This document shows positions 1 through 6,137 of a stretch of DNA of 16,516 nt, piece after piece (position 1 is the first letter of the stretch; each line of letters begins with the position of its first letter). The stretch is from positions 1 through 16,516 of the forward strand of contig JAICPP010000048.1 of NCBI GenBank assembly GCA_025929805.1, in the 5' to 3' direction. A program made the position numbers and the translations under genes. The notes under the pieces were generated by a model, which worked only from the letters and a program-made list of their open reading frames with translations, made no database searches and had not been told where the DNA came from. The DNA is from Gemmatimonadales bacterium. GTDB lineage: Bacteria > Gemmatimonadota > Gemmatimonadetes > Gemmatimonadales > GWC2-71-9.

Positions 1-140
1 GATCGTCTGCTTCCACCTTCGAGTACGCCATACCGCTCGACCGCGACCTGCAGCGCGGCGCTCGAGAAGGTCATGTGGATCGAGAGCGCCGTCGTGTCGC
101 CAAAGCTTCCCAGTCTGCCTGCGGCAGTAGCCGCTCCCGA
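1..140 (-). pseudogene. SRPBCC/AHSA1-like C-terminal fragment (remnant, runs off left edge)
   Basis: On the minus strand a frame is open from position 140 to the window edge. Its last 35 or so codons read like the C-terminal part of an activator-of-Hsp90-ATPase (AHSA1/SRPBCC) domain: a strand like TTALSIHMTF, then a helix beginning SSAALQVAVERYG and the loop VLEGGS. Family members typically show a 'TRLTLHMTF..SAEARDAA...G.EGW.QSLDRL' pattern here. The frame begins right after a TGA (143-141) and contains no ATG before the conserved part. The adjacent frame, which does have an ATG, gives no family resemblance. A 5'-truncated or frameshifted gene is therefore more likely than an intact one. The gene would end outside the window. 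The family assignment is by eye from a short stretch and is tentative. Confidence 0.35.
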
Positions 141-143
141 TCA

Positions 144-340
144 TCCATGAGCTCGGCAGTCAGCGGACTCGTGATGGCCTAAATGAAATCGCGCATCAGC
201 TGGGAGTGCTGATGCGCTCGATTCTCCAGCACCATCGGCGCCGCTGCCGACGTGGGGGGATGAATTATCAGCTTACGATATCAACTTGCGGTACGGAGGA
301 GGCAACTGACGCGCTGCCCACGAAGGCCTAGGTGTGTACC
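144..340. other. Intergenic/degenerate stretch, no supported gene
   Basis: I see no credible coding region here. A short minus-strand frame beginning at an ATG near 230 (MVLENRAHQHSQ...) ends at a TAG after 18 codons. It may be decayed coding sequence belonging with the SRPBCC remnant to its left, but nothing identifies it. No tRNA-like fold or strong terminator hairpin was noticed. Confidence 0.4.
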
Positions 341-568
341 TCAGGCAGCGCCCTGGGACGGCCCCAGGTGGCGCCGGGGCGTTCCGCCCCGAAACTCGAA
401 GTGGGCGTCAATCAAGACTCGGTCATGCAGTACATAGGTGTCCACCAACTGTTGCAGACGCACCGCCGCAACTTTCTCCGCTGTAATTGCCGCAGACAGC
501 CAGGCCCCCGGTTCCAACATAGGATAAAGGTGTGCGTACTCGGGCCGCAAACGAGCTTCGCGCAGCAT
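341..568 (-). CDS. Small conserved-looking hypothetical protein (75 aa)
   Basis: The ATG at 568 is chosen because GAGGA (minus strand, 578-574) lies five bases upstream. The open frame extends further to a TTG at 643, but that start has no comparable ribosome binding site. The 75-residue product starts MLREARLRPEYAHLYP, continues with an amphipathic segment rich in Ala and Val (about residues 25-45), and ends with a DAHFEFRGG motif near residue 60. The RPEYAxLYP...W...HFEFRGG pattern resembles short uncharacterised proteins that I associate with Gemmatimonadota-like genomes, a recollection that I could not test. There is no signal peptide or membrane segment, so a small soluble protein is likely. 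Function is unknown. It is separated from its neighbours by long non-coding stretches on both sides, so it is probably monocistronic. Confidence 0.5.
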   Translation of the reverse strand: MLREARLRPEYAHLYPMLEPGAWLSAAITAEKVAAVRLQQLVDTYVLHDRVLIDAHFEFRGGTPRRHLGPSQGAA

Positions 569-676
569 CGACGTCCTCGAGATTGTGGCGCAGAGATCAG
601 AGGGAGGTGCGACATAATCTGAGGTTTTCCTCAAAGTGTGCAAGCGCTCATTTCTCTTCGGGTTAGAGAGGAAAAG

Positions 677-758
677 TGTGGAGCAAATGTGGACAGGTAA
701 GCCCTATGCTGACTTCGCATTTACAACGAGCGACAACATGTCCACAGCCTGTGGACAA
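677..758. promoter_or_regulatory. Cluster of DnaA-box-like TGTGGACA motifs with a 19-bp palindrome
   Basis: TGTGGACA occurs at 688-695 and again at 750-757, where it extends to TGTGGACAA (750-758). The inverse, TGTCCACA, is at 739-746. The last two form a perfect palindrome with 9-bp arms (739-747 and 749-757) around a single C. A near match, TGTGGAGC, lies at 677-684. TGTGGACAA is the complement of TTGTCCACA, the DnaA-box form described for high-GC bacteria such as Streptomyces; this is established knowledge. The role here is inferred: DnaA binding, or the operator of another dimeric regulator controlling the LysM/lipoprotein pair. No dnaA, dnaN or other replication gene is visible nearby. 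Confidence 0.4.
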
Positions 759-921
759 AAACTGAGCGCCCCTCCCGCCGTGTTGACAGTTCGTTGATTG
801 TCGAGAAACAAGACAGCAGGGCCGGATCCCATCGGTAGTCGGCTCCAATGGTGATGGGTGTCACGTTCCGCGGGTGGACGACTTCGCAACTTGGCTCATC
901 AGGAAGCAGTCGATCCCAACG

Positions 922-927
922 AGGAGG
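922..927 (+). promoter_or_regulatory. Strong Shine-Dalgarno AGGAGG that fixes the LysM gene start
   Basis: AGGAGG sits five bases before the ATG at 933. The open frame extends upstream to 858, but this site indicates that translation starts at 933. Confidence 0.8.
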
Positions 928-932
928 CGTGG

Positions 933-1184
933 ATGGCAAAGGGTGACCGGCCCAAGGCCGACTTTTCCGATGTCGAGAGCGGCAGTTCCTCGACGGCTCC
1001 AAGCCCGAGCACCGGCGCGGGGCGAACCTACACCGTACGCAAGGGCGACAGCCTCTCCAAGATCGCCAAACGCGAGTACGGCGATGCCCAGCAGTGGCGC
1101 AGGATTTATGAGGCGAACCGCGAATCCATCAAGGACCCCGACCTCATTTATCCGGGTCAGGTGTTCCGCATCCCAGACGCCTAG
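933..1184 (+). CDS. LysM domain protein, small (83 aa)
   Basis: This is a single LysM domain (residues about 32-81) behind a 30-residue polar Ser/Pro/Thr-rich leader. Family hallmarks are visible: YTVRKGDSLSKIAKREYGD at the start of the domain, then the YEANRESIKDPDLIYPGQVFRIP end. LysM domains bind N-acetylglucosamine-containing glycans such as peptidoglycan. The order YTV.KGDSLS...YGD...W..I..AN...I.DPD.IYPGQ closely follows the LysM part of E. coli Kbp/YgaU, which is cytoplasmic and senses K+; the BON domain of Kbp is absent here. No signal peptide is seen, so either cytoplasmic location or export by an unrecognised route is possible. A strong AGGAGG precedes the ATG. The next gene starts 15 bases after the stop, suggesting a two-gene operon with the putative lipoprotein. 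Confidence 0.85.
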   Translation: MAKGDRPKADFSDVESGSSSTAPSPSTGAGRTYTVRKGDSLSKIAKREYGDAQQWRRIYEANRESIKDPDLIYPGQVFRIPDA

Positions 1185-1199
1185 TCGAGGAGCGCTCAC

Positions 1200-1637
1200 A
1201 TGACCGCACGTCAACCAGCTCTCGTGCTGCTCCTTGGCCTGACGCTCGCTTCGGGCGCTGGCTGCAAGAAGGACTCGGAGCCGGCCAACACAGGGACGAC
1301 GGCCACCGCTACCGAGGTCAAGATCTCAGATGTTGAGCTCGGCCGTCGCCTCGGCGCGAACAGCCGGGTCGCCGACGCAACCGATAAGTTCAGCCCTAGG
1401 GATACCATCTATGTCGTAGCGGTTACCGAAGGGTCCGCGCCCAACGCTACCGTGACGGCGCGGTGGACCTTCGAGGATGGTCAGGTCGTAAAGGAGGATT
1501 CCCGCAGCATTGCACCCAGCGGCACTGAAGCCACCGAGTTCCACATCTCGAAGCCAAGCGGCTGGCCCAAGGGCAAATACAAGGTCGTGATAGCGGTGGG
1601 TGGAGCAACGGAGACCAAGGAGTTCGAGGTACAGTAG
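1200..1637 (+). CDS. Putative lipoprotein with beta-sandwich-like domain, hypothetical (145 aa)
   Basis: The N-terminus (residues 1-22) is a hydrophobic signal ending ASGAGC, followed by KKDSEPANTGTTATAT, a low-complexity linker typical of lipoproteins. Cys22 is the likely lipidation site. The -3 residue is Gly rather than the usual Leu/Val/Ile, so signal peptidase II processing is probable but not certain. The rest (about 40-145) alternates hydrophobic and polar residues: DTIYVVAVTEGSAPNATVTARWTFEDGQ, then a C-terminal KGKYKVVIAVGG...KEFEV strand pair. This layout suggests an Ig-like beta-sandwich of the kind seen in small periplasmic lipoproteins. GAGGAG lies upstream of the ATG, and the gene follows the LysM gene by 15 bases. 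It converges with the next gene with one base between stop codons. Specific function is unknown. Confidence 0.7.
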   Translation: MTARQPALVLLLGLTLASGAGCKKDSEPANTGTTATATEVKISDVELGRRLGANSRVADATDKFSPRDTIYVVAVTEGSAPNATVTARWTFEDGQVVKEDSRSIAPSGTEATEFHISKPSGWPKGKYKVVIAVGGATETKEFEVQ

Positions 1638-1638
1638 C

Positions 1639-2133
1639 TCACAGAGTGGGATCGATCGCAAGCTCACACCAGATCGGCACAGGTTCCGGGAGCTCTCCCG
1701 TTTCCGGTTGCGCCGATTCGATGCGGTAGAGCACTTCGCGCACCGACTCGCCGGCACTGCCGGCGTCTCGAGCGACTGTCACAGAGGACCCGGCAGCCAG
1801 TGCCTGGAACTCACCCGCATCGTTTCGTACCAAGATGTACGAGCTGGTTCCGCTAGCTCGCCGCACCGTGAGCCGGTAGCCGGTATTCGTCACCACCCTC
1901 AGGCTGGTGGAGACTTCCCGGGACGAGCCGGTGCGGCTCCTGTCTCGAGCCGGTGCAACTGGCTGAACGGAACCACGCGGCGCGACGCGGGCACTCAGTG
2001 CAACCTGAGCCACGCCGGAGGTGAGCCCCACCTGCGCCTGCAATAACGTCGGCGAGGCAAATACCCCGCACCATACAGCCAGGACCGAGCGGTTCAGCCT
2101 GCTCAGCGGCCGGCTACGCAATATCTGCAACAT
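1639..2133 (-). CDS. Secreted hypothetical protein (164 aa)
   Basis: The start at 2133 is chosen because it gives a clean signal peptide: MLQILRSRPLSRLNR, a hydrophobic core SVLAVWCGVFASPTLL, and a likely cleavage after LQA (residue 33). The frame is open upstream to 2325, but that extension would bury the signal. The mature part begins with a small strand-rich segment (VGLTSGVAQVALSARV) that leads into a Pro/Arg-rich linker. After that comes a domain with STSLRVVTNTGYRLTVRR and EVLYRIE, which resembles the strands of small secreted beta-sandwich proteins. No catalytic motif is recognised. The ribosome binding site is weak. The stop lies one base from the stop of the convergent lipoprotein gene. 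The name 'secreted hypothetical' is as far as the sequence goes. Confidence 0.6.
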   Translation of the reverse strand: MLQILRSRPLSRLNRSVLAVWCGVFASPTLLQAQVGLTSGVAQVALSARVAPRGSVQPVAPARDRSRTGSSREVSTSLRVVTNTGYRLTVRRASGTSSYILVRNDAGEFQALAAGSSVTVARDAGSAGESVREVLYRIESAQPETGELPEPVPIWCELAIDPTL

Positions 2134-2372
2134 CAATGACTTACCCGATAGCCTCAACCGGCACGACTGCTGGTTGATTCGTCTAAGAAACGTGACACCT
2201 CTTTGCCGCTCTGACGCTTGTGGATTTCCCCGAATTCCGCCACCCGATTGGCAGCTCACGGTCAGGCCGAGCTCCATCTCACCAAGAACTTCGTTGCTGC
2301 ATCTCATCTTAGCCCGCTGGCCCATGGCCTGCTCCCGATCCCACGACGGCGCACCTCTTTCAGGGAGATCGG
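2134..2372. promoter_or_regulatory. Divergent intergenic region
   Basis: This 239-base stretch separates the secreted hypothetical gene (-) from the response regulator gene (+) and should carry both promoters. I could not find a convincing -35/-10 pair. GGGAG at 2363-2367, five bases before the ATG at 2373, is a good ribosome binding site for the response regulator. Confidence 0.4.
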
Positions 2373-2762
2373 ATGAACGCAGGAAAAGGGCGGCGCATCA
2401 TGATCGTGGATGACGACGCGAGCATCAGGCGCACACTCCACCTGCTGCTGAGCAAGGCGGGATACGAGGTCGTCCAGGCGGCCGACGGCTCCGAGGCGGT
2501 ACGGCTCTGGCGCCAGAGCGGCGGGGATCTCGTCATTACCGATCTTCACATGCCCGAGAAAGACGGGATCGAGACTATCATCGAACTGCTCTCTCACACC
2601 CCGCGGATCCGGATCATCGCCATGTCTGGCGGAGGACAAACCAAGCGGCTGGACTTGTTGGGAAGCATGGCGCTGCTGGGGTCCGTCCATACCATCGAGA
2701 AGCCATTCACGCTCAGCGAAATGCTGAAGGCGGTACATCGGGCACTGGATCCGGCGCACTGA
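2373..2762 (+). CDS. Single-domain response regulator (CheY-like receiver)
   Basis: The 129-residue protein is one receiver domain with no output domain. The acidic pocket is Asp13-Asp14 in IMIVDDD, the phosphoacceptor is Asp57 in VITDLHMP, the switch Ser is Ser85 in IIAMSGGG, and the conserved Lys is Lys110 in IEKPF. All key residues are present, so phosphorylation by a histidine kinase is expected. Without an output domain, it should signal by protein-protein contact or as a phosphorelay intermediate. The NAGKGRR leader before strand 1 is short and polar. No histidine kinase is encoded nearby, so it is an orphan here. The start is supported by GGGAG five bases upstream. It converges with the VOC gene, with 11 bases between stop codons. 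Confidence 0.92.
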   Translation: MNAGKGRRIMIVDDDASIRRTLHLLLSKAGYEVVQAADGSEAVRLWRQSGGDLVITDLHMPEKDGIETIIELLSHTPRIRIIAMSGGGQTKRLDLLGSMALLGSVHTIEKPFTLSEMLKAVHRALDPAH

Positions 2763-2773
2763 GAGTGAGCTGA

Positions 2774-3697
2774 TCAGGCGACAGCCGCGACTTCGAGAGG
2801 AATCCGATCCGGATCGAGTGCGGTGACATCGCTGGAGGGATCCGCGAGGGCCCCCGCCGCCGCCAAACGCTCGATAAGTGCCCGGCGACTCTGATCTTCT
2901 GGAACTCTGAGCTCCCAGCTGACAAGCCCGGCCACCGTGTCGGAATCTGGTGGCGCACCGTCTCCGGCCCAGGTATTGAGGTTCAGATGGTGATGGTATC
3001 CCCCAGCCGAAACCGCGGTCAGTGTGGGCACCTGCATCCCGACATCAAAACCGATCACATCCCGGTAAAACAGTACTGCGCGCTCCATGTTCGAGACCGT
3101 GAAATGCACATGGCCGACTACCGTACCGGGAGGTAGTCCACTCCAGCGCTCCGGGCTCTCGCGACCGGCTGCAATGACCCCCTCCACGTCCATCGGATCC
3201 ACCGTCATGAGCACTACACCGCCTTGTACCGGCCAGCGCTCGCGGGGGCGGTCGGCATAGATCTCCAACCCATTACCGTCCGGATCGTCCAGGTATAGGG
3301 ACTCACTCACGGCGTGGTCGGACATTCCCCTGAGCCGATAACCGGCAGCTCGCAGCCCGAGCAACGCCCGCCCGAGTTCCCGCCGGCTGGGAAGCAGCAG
3401 CGCGACGTGGTAAAGCCCGGTTGTTCGTGGCCGCATCGGCCGGCGGGCGATCCCGGGCCTCTCCTCCAGGATGATCAGCTCTCGCCCCGGTTCGGGGCCT
3501 GCATTACCGCCGTGGACCTGGGGAGCGAGTGCCACGGAAGCTCTCCATTCACGTTCGACGCGCAGTCCCAGTACGTCACGATAGAAAGCAAGCGCGCGTT
3601 CCAGATCGGCGACTCTGAGCCGCACCCGGCCGATGTGCGCGTCGGCGGCGAGCCGGATACTGCTGGCCGATGGGCGGGTGGTGGCAGAGGAATCCAT
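2774..3697 (-). CDS. Two-domain VOC protein, catechol-2,3-dioxygenase (CatE)-like
   Basis: There are two vicinal-oxygen-chelate (glyoxalase/extradiol dioxygenase) modules. The first spans about residues 20-148 (IGRVRLRVADLERALAFYRDVLGL ... SLYLDDPDGNGLEIYADRP), the second about 190-304 (VVGHVHFTVSNMERAVLFYRDVIGF ... HHHLNLNTW). The layout matches CatE/YfiE-type proteins of about 280-310 residues. Candidate metal ligands are in the C-terminal half: His196 in GHVHF, His237 in HHHLNLN, and Glu302 in the terminal PLEV. The N-terminal module lacks the first-strand His (GRVRL), as expected for the non-metal half. It may cleave an aromatic diol or act on a related substrate; the substrate cannot be read from sequence. 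The ATG at 3697 was preferred over 3817 because it leaves a normal 20-residue leader, although neither start has a strong ribosome binding site. Confidence 0.85.
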   Translation of the reverse strand: MDSSATTRPSASSIRLAADAHIGRVRLRVADLERALAFYRDVLGLRVEREWRASVALAPQVHGGNAGPEPGRELIILEERPGIARRPMRPRTTGLYHVALLLPSRRELGRALLGLRAAGYRLRGMSDHAVSESLYLDDPDGNGLEIYADRPRERWPVQGGVVLMTVDPMDVEGVIAAGRESPERWSGLPPGTVVGHVHFTVSNMERAVLFYRDVIGFDVGMQVPTLTAVSAGGYHHHLNLNTWAGDGAPPDSDTVAGLVSWELRVPEDQSRRALIERLAAAGALADPSSDVTALDPDRIPLEVAAVA

Positions 3698-3758
3698 TCT
3701 AGATAAGACCGTCCTTTGGTCCTTCGCGCAACCCTTTCCCGGCAGAGCGTATCTAGAA
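3697..3758. repeat. 9-bp perfect inverted repeat (TTCTAGATA / TATCTAGAA), 44-bp spacer
   Basis: The arms are TTCTAGATA at 3697-3705 and TATCTAGAA at 3750-3758. Each contains the six-base palindrome TCTAGA and is clearly more AT-rich than its surroundings. The left arm touches the ATG of the minus-strand VOC gene. The pair sits in the divergent region between the VOC and serine hydrolase genes. An operator pair for a local repressor is possible; chance is also possible. Confidence 0.4.
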
Positions 3759-3867
3759 GGAGAGCGGCCCGCCGGGGAGTCAGCCGAAACGTGGTGCTCC
3801 TCAATGCGTAAGGTCATGTCTGGGTAGCCGTTCCGGGTGGGCCAGGATTAGGGGTGAGGCTTTCGCC

Positions 3868-5085
3868 ATGCACTGGAGCCGTCGCCGCTTCATAGTAGGG
3901 ACTGCCGGGGCCTTCCTCGGAGTTGGCCATACTCGCCTGGCCTGGCCTGCGCAAGCCGGACTCTCGCCCGTGAGATCCGCCGGACCTCATTGGGAACCGA
4001 ATGCTGCCCTCCTCGGCCAACTCCCCCGTTTGCTCGAGTTGGCCTCCATACCCGGATTGGGTCTTGGAATAGTTCAGGACAACCGATCCTGGACCCGGGG
4101 ATTTGGCAAAGCGGTGGCGGATCCGGCTCAGCCGGCCTCGCCGGAGACGGTATTCGAAGCGGCGTCACTGGGGAAGCCGCTGTTCGGCTATGCGGTCCTG
4201 AGACTGGTAGATGCCGGGATGCTGGAGCTGGATCGCACGTTGTATCGGTATCTGCCGATTCCCGAAGCCAGCAGCCCCCGCATGCAGCGGGTCACCGTAC
4301 GTCAGGTGCTCAGCCACACGACCGGTCTTGCCAACTGGCGCCAACAGCAGGGTCCGCTGGAGCCTCTGGAAGAGCCGGGCAAGAAGTTCAGCTATTCGGG
4401 AGAGGCGTACTTCTATCTGCAACGGGTGGTCGAAGCCGTGACGGCCAAGCCGTTCGAGCGGGTGATGCGGGAACAGGTTTTCGAACCGCTTGGGATGAAA
4501 CAAAGCAGCTATGTCTGGCAGCCCGAGTTCGACTCCCGCATGGCTGCCGGCTATGATGGCCAGGAGAATCGGCTGGACGTGCAGGCGGCTATCGGCCGCC
4601 GAGCGCTCGAGATTGCCCGCCAGTGGGGCGTGCATCTCGCCGACTGGCGCTATGAAGAAGCAGCGCGTGCCGTTCCTCTGGTGAACCCGCAGTGGCCTGC
4701 GCTCCCGCTATACATGGTGCCCAACGCGGCGACCTCGCTGCTCACGACCGTGAGCGATTACACCAAGTTTCTGGCCCGGCTGGTGGCTACCAAGGGCGCC
4801 GGCCTCGATTTGTCGCCGGGACTTCGCCGGGGGATGTCTACGCCCGTGGTGCGACTCAATAGTGCGCTCTCCTGGGGACTGGGCTGGGGAATTCAGCGGG
4901 ATGAGCACGGAGAGGTACTGTGGCACTGGGGGGCCAACAATTCTTTCAGGAACTTCGTCATTGCCGACCTCCCGAACGGGCGCGCGGTCGTGGTGTTCAC
5001 CAACAGCGAGAACGGCCCACGCCTGTATGAGCGAGTGATCGTTGCCGTGACCGGACACGACCATCCGGCATTTTTGTGGATTTAG
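3868..5085 (+). CDS. Serine hydrolase, beta-lactamase class C/S12 family, Tat-exported
   Basis: The 405-residue protein begins with a twin-arginine signal (SRRRFIVGTAGAFLG, residues 4-18), so folded export to the periplasm is expected. The S12 catalytic motifs are visible: Ser100-x-x-Lys103 in ASLGK (nucleophile and base), Tyr176-Ser-Gly in FSYSGEAY (second motif), and His353-Trp-Gly in WHWGANN, which stands in place of the KTG motif. VRQVLSHTTGLANW (about residues 144-157) is another family signature. Members include class C beta-lactamases, DD-peptidases and esterases. The YSG/HWG combination fits the broad 'serine hydrolase' group rather than a true AmpC, so antibiotic hydrolysis should not be assumed. 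A GTGAGG lies eight bases before the ATG. The downstream DMT exporter starts 109 bases later on the same strand, so co-transcription is possible. Confidence 0.9.
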   Translation: MHWSRRRFIVGTAGAFLGVGHTRLAWPAQAGLSPVRSAGPHWEPNAALLGQLPRLLELASIPGLGLGIVQDNRSWTRGFGKAVADPAQPASPETVFEAASLGKPLFGYAVLRLVDAGMLELDRTLYRYLPIPEASSPRMQRVTVRQVLSHTTGLANWRQQQGPLEPLEEPGKKFSYSGEAYFYLQRVVEAVTAKPFERVMREQVFEPLGMKQSSYVWQPEFDSRMAAGYDGQENRLDVQAAIGRRALEIARQWGVHLADWRYEEAARAVPLVNPQWPALPLYMVPNAATSLLTTVSDYTKFLARLVATKGAGLDLSPGLRRGMSTPVVRLNSALSWGLGWGIQRDEHGEVLWHWGANNSFRNFVIADLPNGRAVVVFTNSENGPRLYERVIVAVTGHDHPAFLWI

Positions 5086-5194
5086 GGCGGCGCTTGTCTC
5101 CGAGCTTCGTCTCCACTTCCGAGTGCTGAACCCTCGGCCTTCCAGCGTCACCAGTCCCTAGCTACTTATAGCGGTTCCTGGGTACGGGAGCTCC
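5086..5194. other. Short intergenic gap before the DMT exporter
   Basis: I see no clear terminator hairpin here. GGGAG at 5186-5190 lies four bases before the GTG at 5195 and supports that start over the in-frame ATG at 5207. Confidence 0.4.
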
Positions 5195-6133
5195 GTGCGC
5201 TTGGCGATGCGATGGAAGATCGCAATAGCGTTCTTCGCGGTATACGTGTGCTGGGGAATGACCTACTTGGCCATGCGAGTGGCCGTGGTGGACATACCAC
5301 CGCACCTCATGTCTGGCAGCCGATTCGTGGTTGCCGGGCTTGTGCTCTATGGTTGGGCCCGGCTCCGGGGAGAGGCGGGTCCCACGTGGCAGCACTGGTG
5401 GTCGGCGACAGTAATAGGGGCCTTTCTGCTCCTGGGCGGGAACGCGAGCGTGGCGTGGGCGGAGCAGAGGGTCCCCTCCGGCCTCGCGGCAGTGCTCATT
5501 GCCGTCGCGCCTATCTGGATGGTGGGACTGGAGTGGGCCCGGGGAGCACCCCGACCCCGAAAACACGTCGTGGTAGGATTGCTGCTCGGCCTCATGGGCG
5601 TGGGGCTGCTGGTCTCCTCGCGAGCCGCCGGATCAAAGGTAGACCCGCTGGGGGCGACCATTCTTGTCCTGGCCTCGGGTTCATGGGCCTGGGGATCGGT
5701 GATCTCCAAGACCGCTTCGCTGCCCCGATCTCCCTTTCTGGCAACCAGCATGGAGATGATCGCCGGAGGTGTCCTCCTGATGCTCACGGCGGCGGCCGCC
5801 GGACAGTTCGGGGAGTTCGATCTCTCGGGCGTTTCGTTGTCCGCTGGGCTGGCCTGGGGCTATCTGGTGGTGTTCGGGTCCTTGGTGGGATTTACCGCTT
5901 ATATCTGGCTGCTCGGCGTCACGTCGATCGCCAAAGCCGGCACCTACGCCTACGTGAATCCCATTGTCGCCGTGCTGCTCGGCTGGGCCATTCTCCACGA
6001 GCCGGTGACGCTCAGAATGTTGCTGGCGGCAGGAATCATTCTCGTGGGGGTGGCCCTGGTGAGTGTAGACTGGTCCACCTCCGGCCTGCTGGCGCGCATA
6101 CCGTCGCGGATCCGCTCGAGCGAGAGTCCCTGA
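5195..6133 (+). CDS. DMT-superfamily (EamA) exporter, YedA-like
   Basis: The 312-residue protein has ten predicted hydrophobic segments arranged as two EamA repeats (about residues 8-138 and 153-295), the normal size and layout for this family. Typical motifs are CWGMTYLAMRVAV in segment 1 and NASVAWAEQRVPSGLAAVLIA ahead of segment 4. In the second half the motif is AGTYAYVNPIVAVLLGWAILHEPVT. The family exports amino acids, metabolites or drugs across the inner membrane; the closest resemblance by eye is to E. coli YedA, whose substrate is itself poorly defined. Translation most likely starts at the GTG at 5195, four bases after GGGAG. The gene converges with the TPR lipoprotein gene, with four bases between their stop codons, so the transcripts must overlap or terminate inside coding sequence. 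Confidence 0.9.
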   Translation: MRLAMRWKIAIAFFAVYVCWGMTYLAMRVAVVDIPPHLMSGSRFVVAGLVLYGWARLRGEAGPTWQHWWSATVIGAFLLLGGNASVAWAEQRVPSGLAAVLIAVAPIWMVGLEWARGAPRPRKHVVVGLLLGLMGVGLLVSSRAAGSKVDPLGATILVLASGSWAWGSVISKTASLPRSPFLATSMEMIAGGVLLMLTAAAAGQFGEFDLSGVSLSAGLAWGYLVVFGSLVGFTAYIWLLGVTSIAKAGTYAYVNPIVAVLLGWAILHEPVTLRMLLAAGIILVGVALVSVDWSTSGLLARIPSRIRSSESP

Positions 6134-6137
6134 ACGG

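Larger units (their letters stand above)
569..932. other. Non-coding region upstream of the LysM gene, with DnaA-box-like repeats
   Basis: This 364-base stretch between two divergent genes holds no plausible gene; the short frames that cross it lack start sites and family resemblance. It contains a small perfect hairpin at 620-633 (TGAGG-TTTT-CCTCA), a cluster of TGTGGACA motifs in both orientations (677-758, listed separately), and a lone TTGACA (783-788) without a convincing -10 partner. It is probably the shared control region for the flanking genes. Confidence 0.5.

Noticed and set aside
620..633. Hairpin TGAGG-TTTT-CCTCA as a transcription terminator
   Set aside because: The stem is only five base pairs and is not followed by a T-run on either strand; it also lies upstream, not downstream, of the nearest genes.
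783..811. Possible sigma-70 promoter with TTGACA at 783-788
   Set aside because: At 17-18 bases spacing the -10 position reads AAACAA or AACAAG, far from TATAAT, so a promoter cannot be claimed.
858..932. Upstream extension of the LysM gene to 858
   Set aside because: AGGAGG five bases before the ATG at 933 marks the real start, and the extension encodes no signal peptide or domain.
2134..2325. Upstream extension of the secreted hypothetical protein
   Set aside because: The extension would place a 64-residue polar stretch ahead of a good signal peptide that begins at the ATG at 2133.
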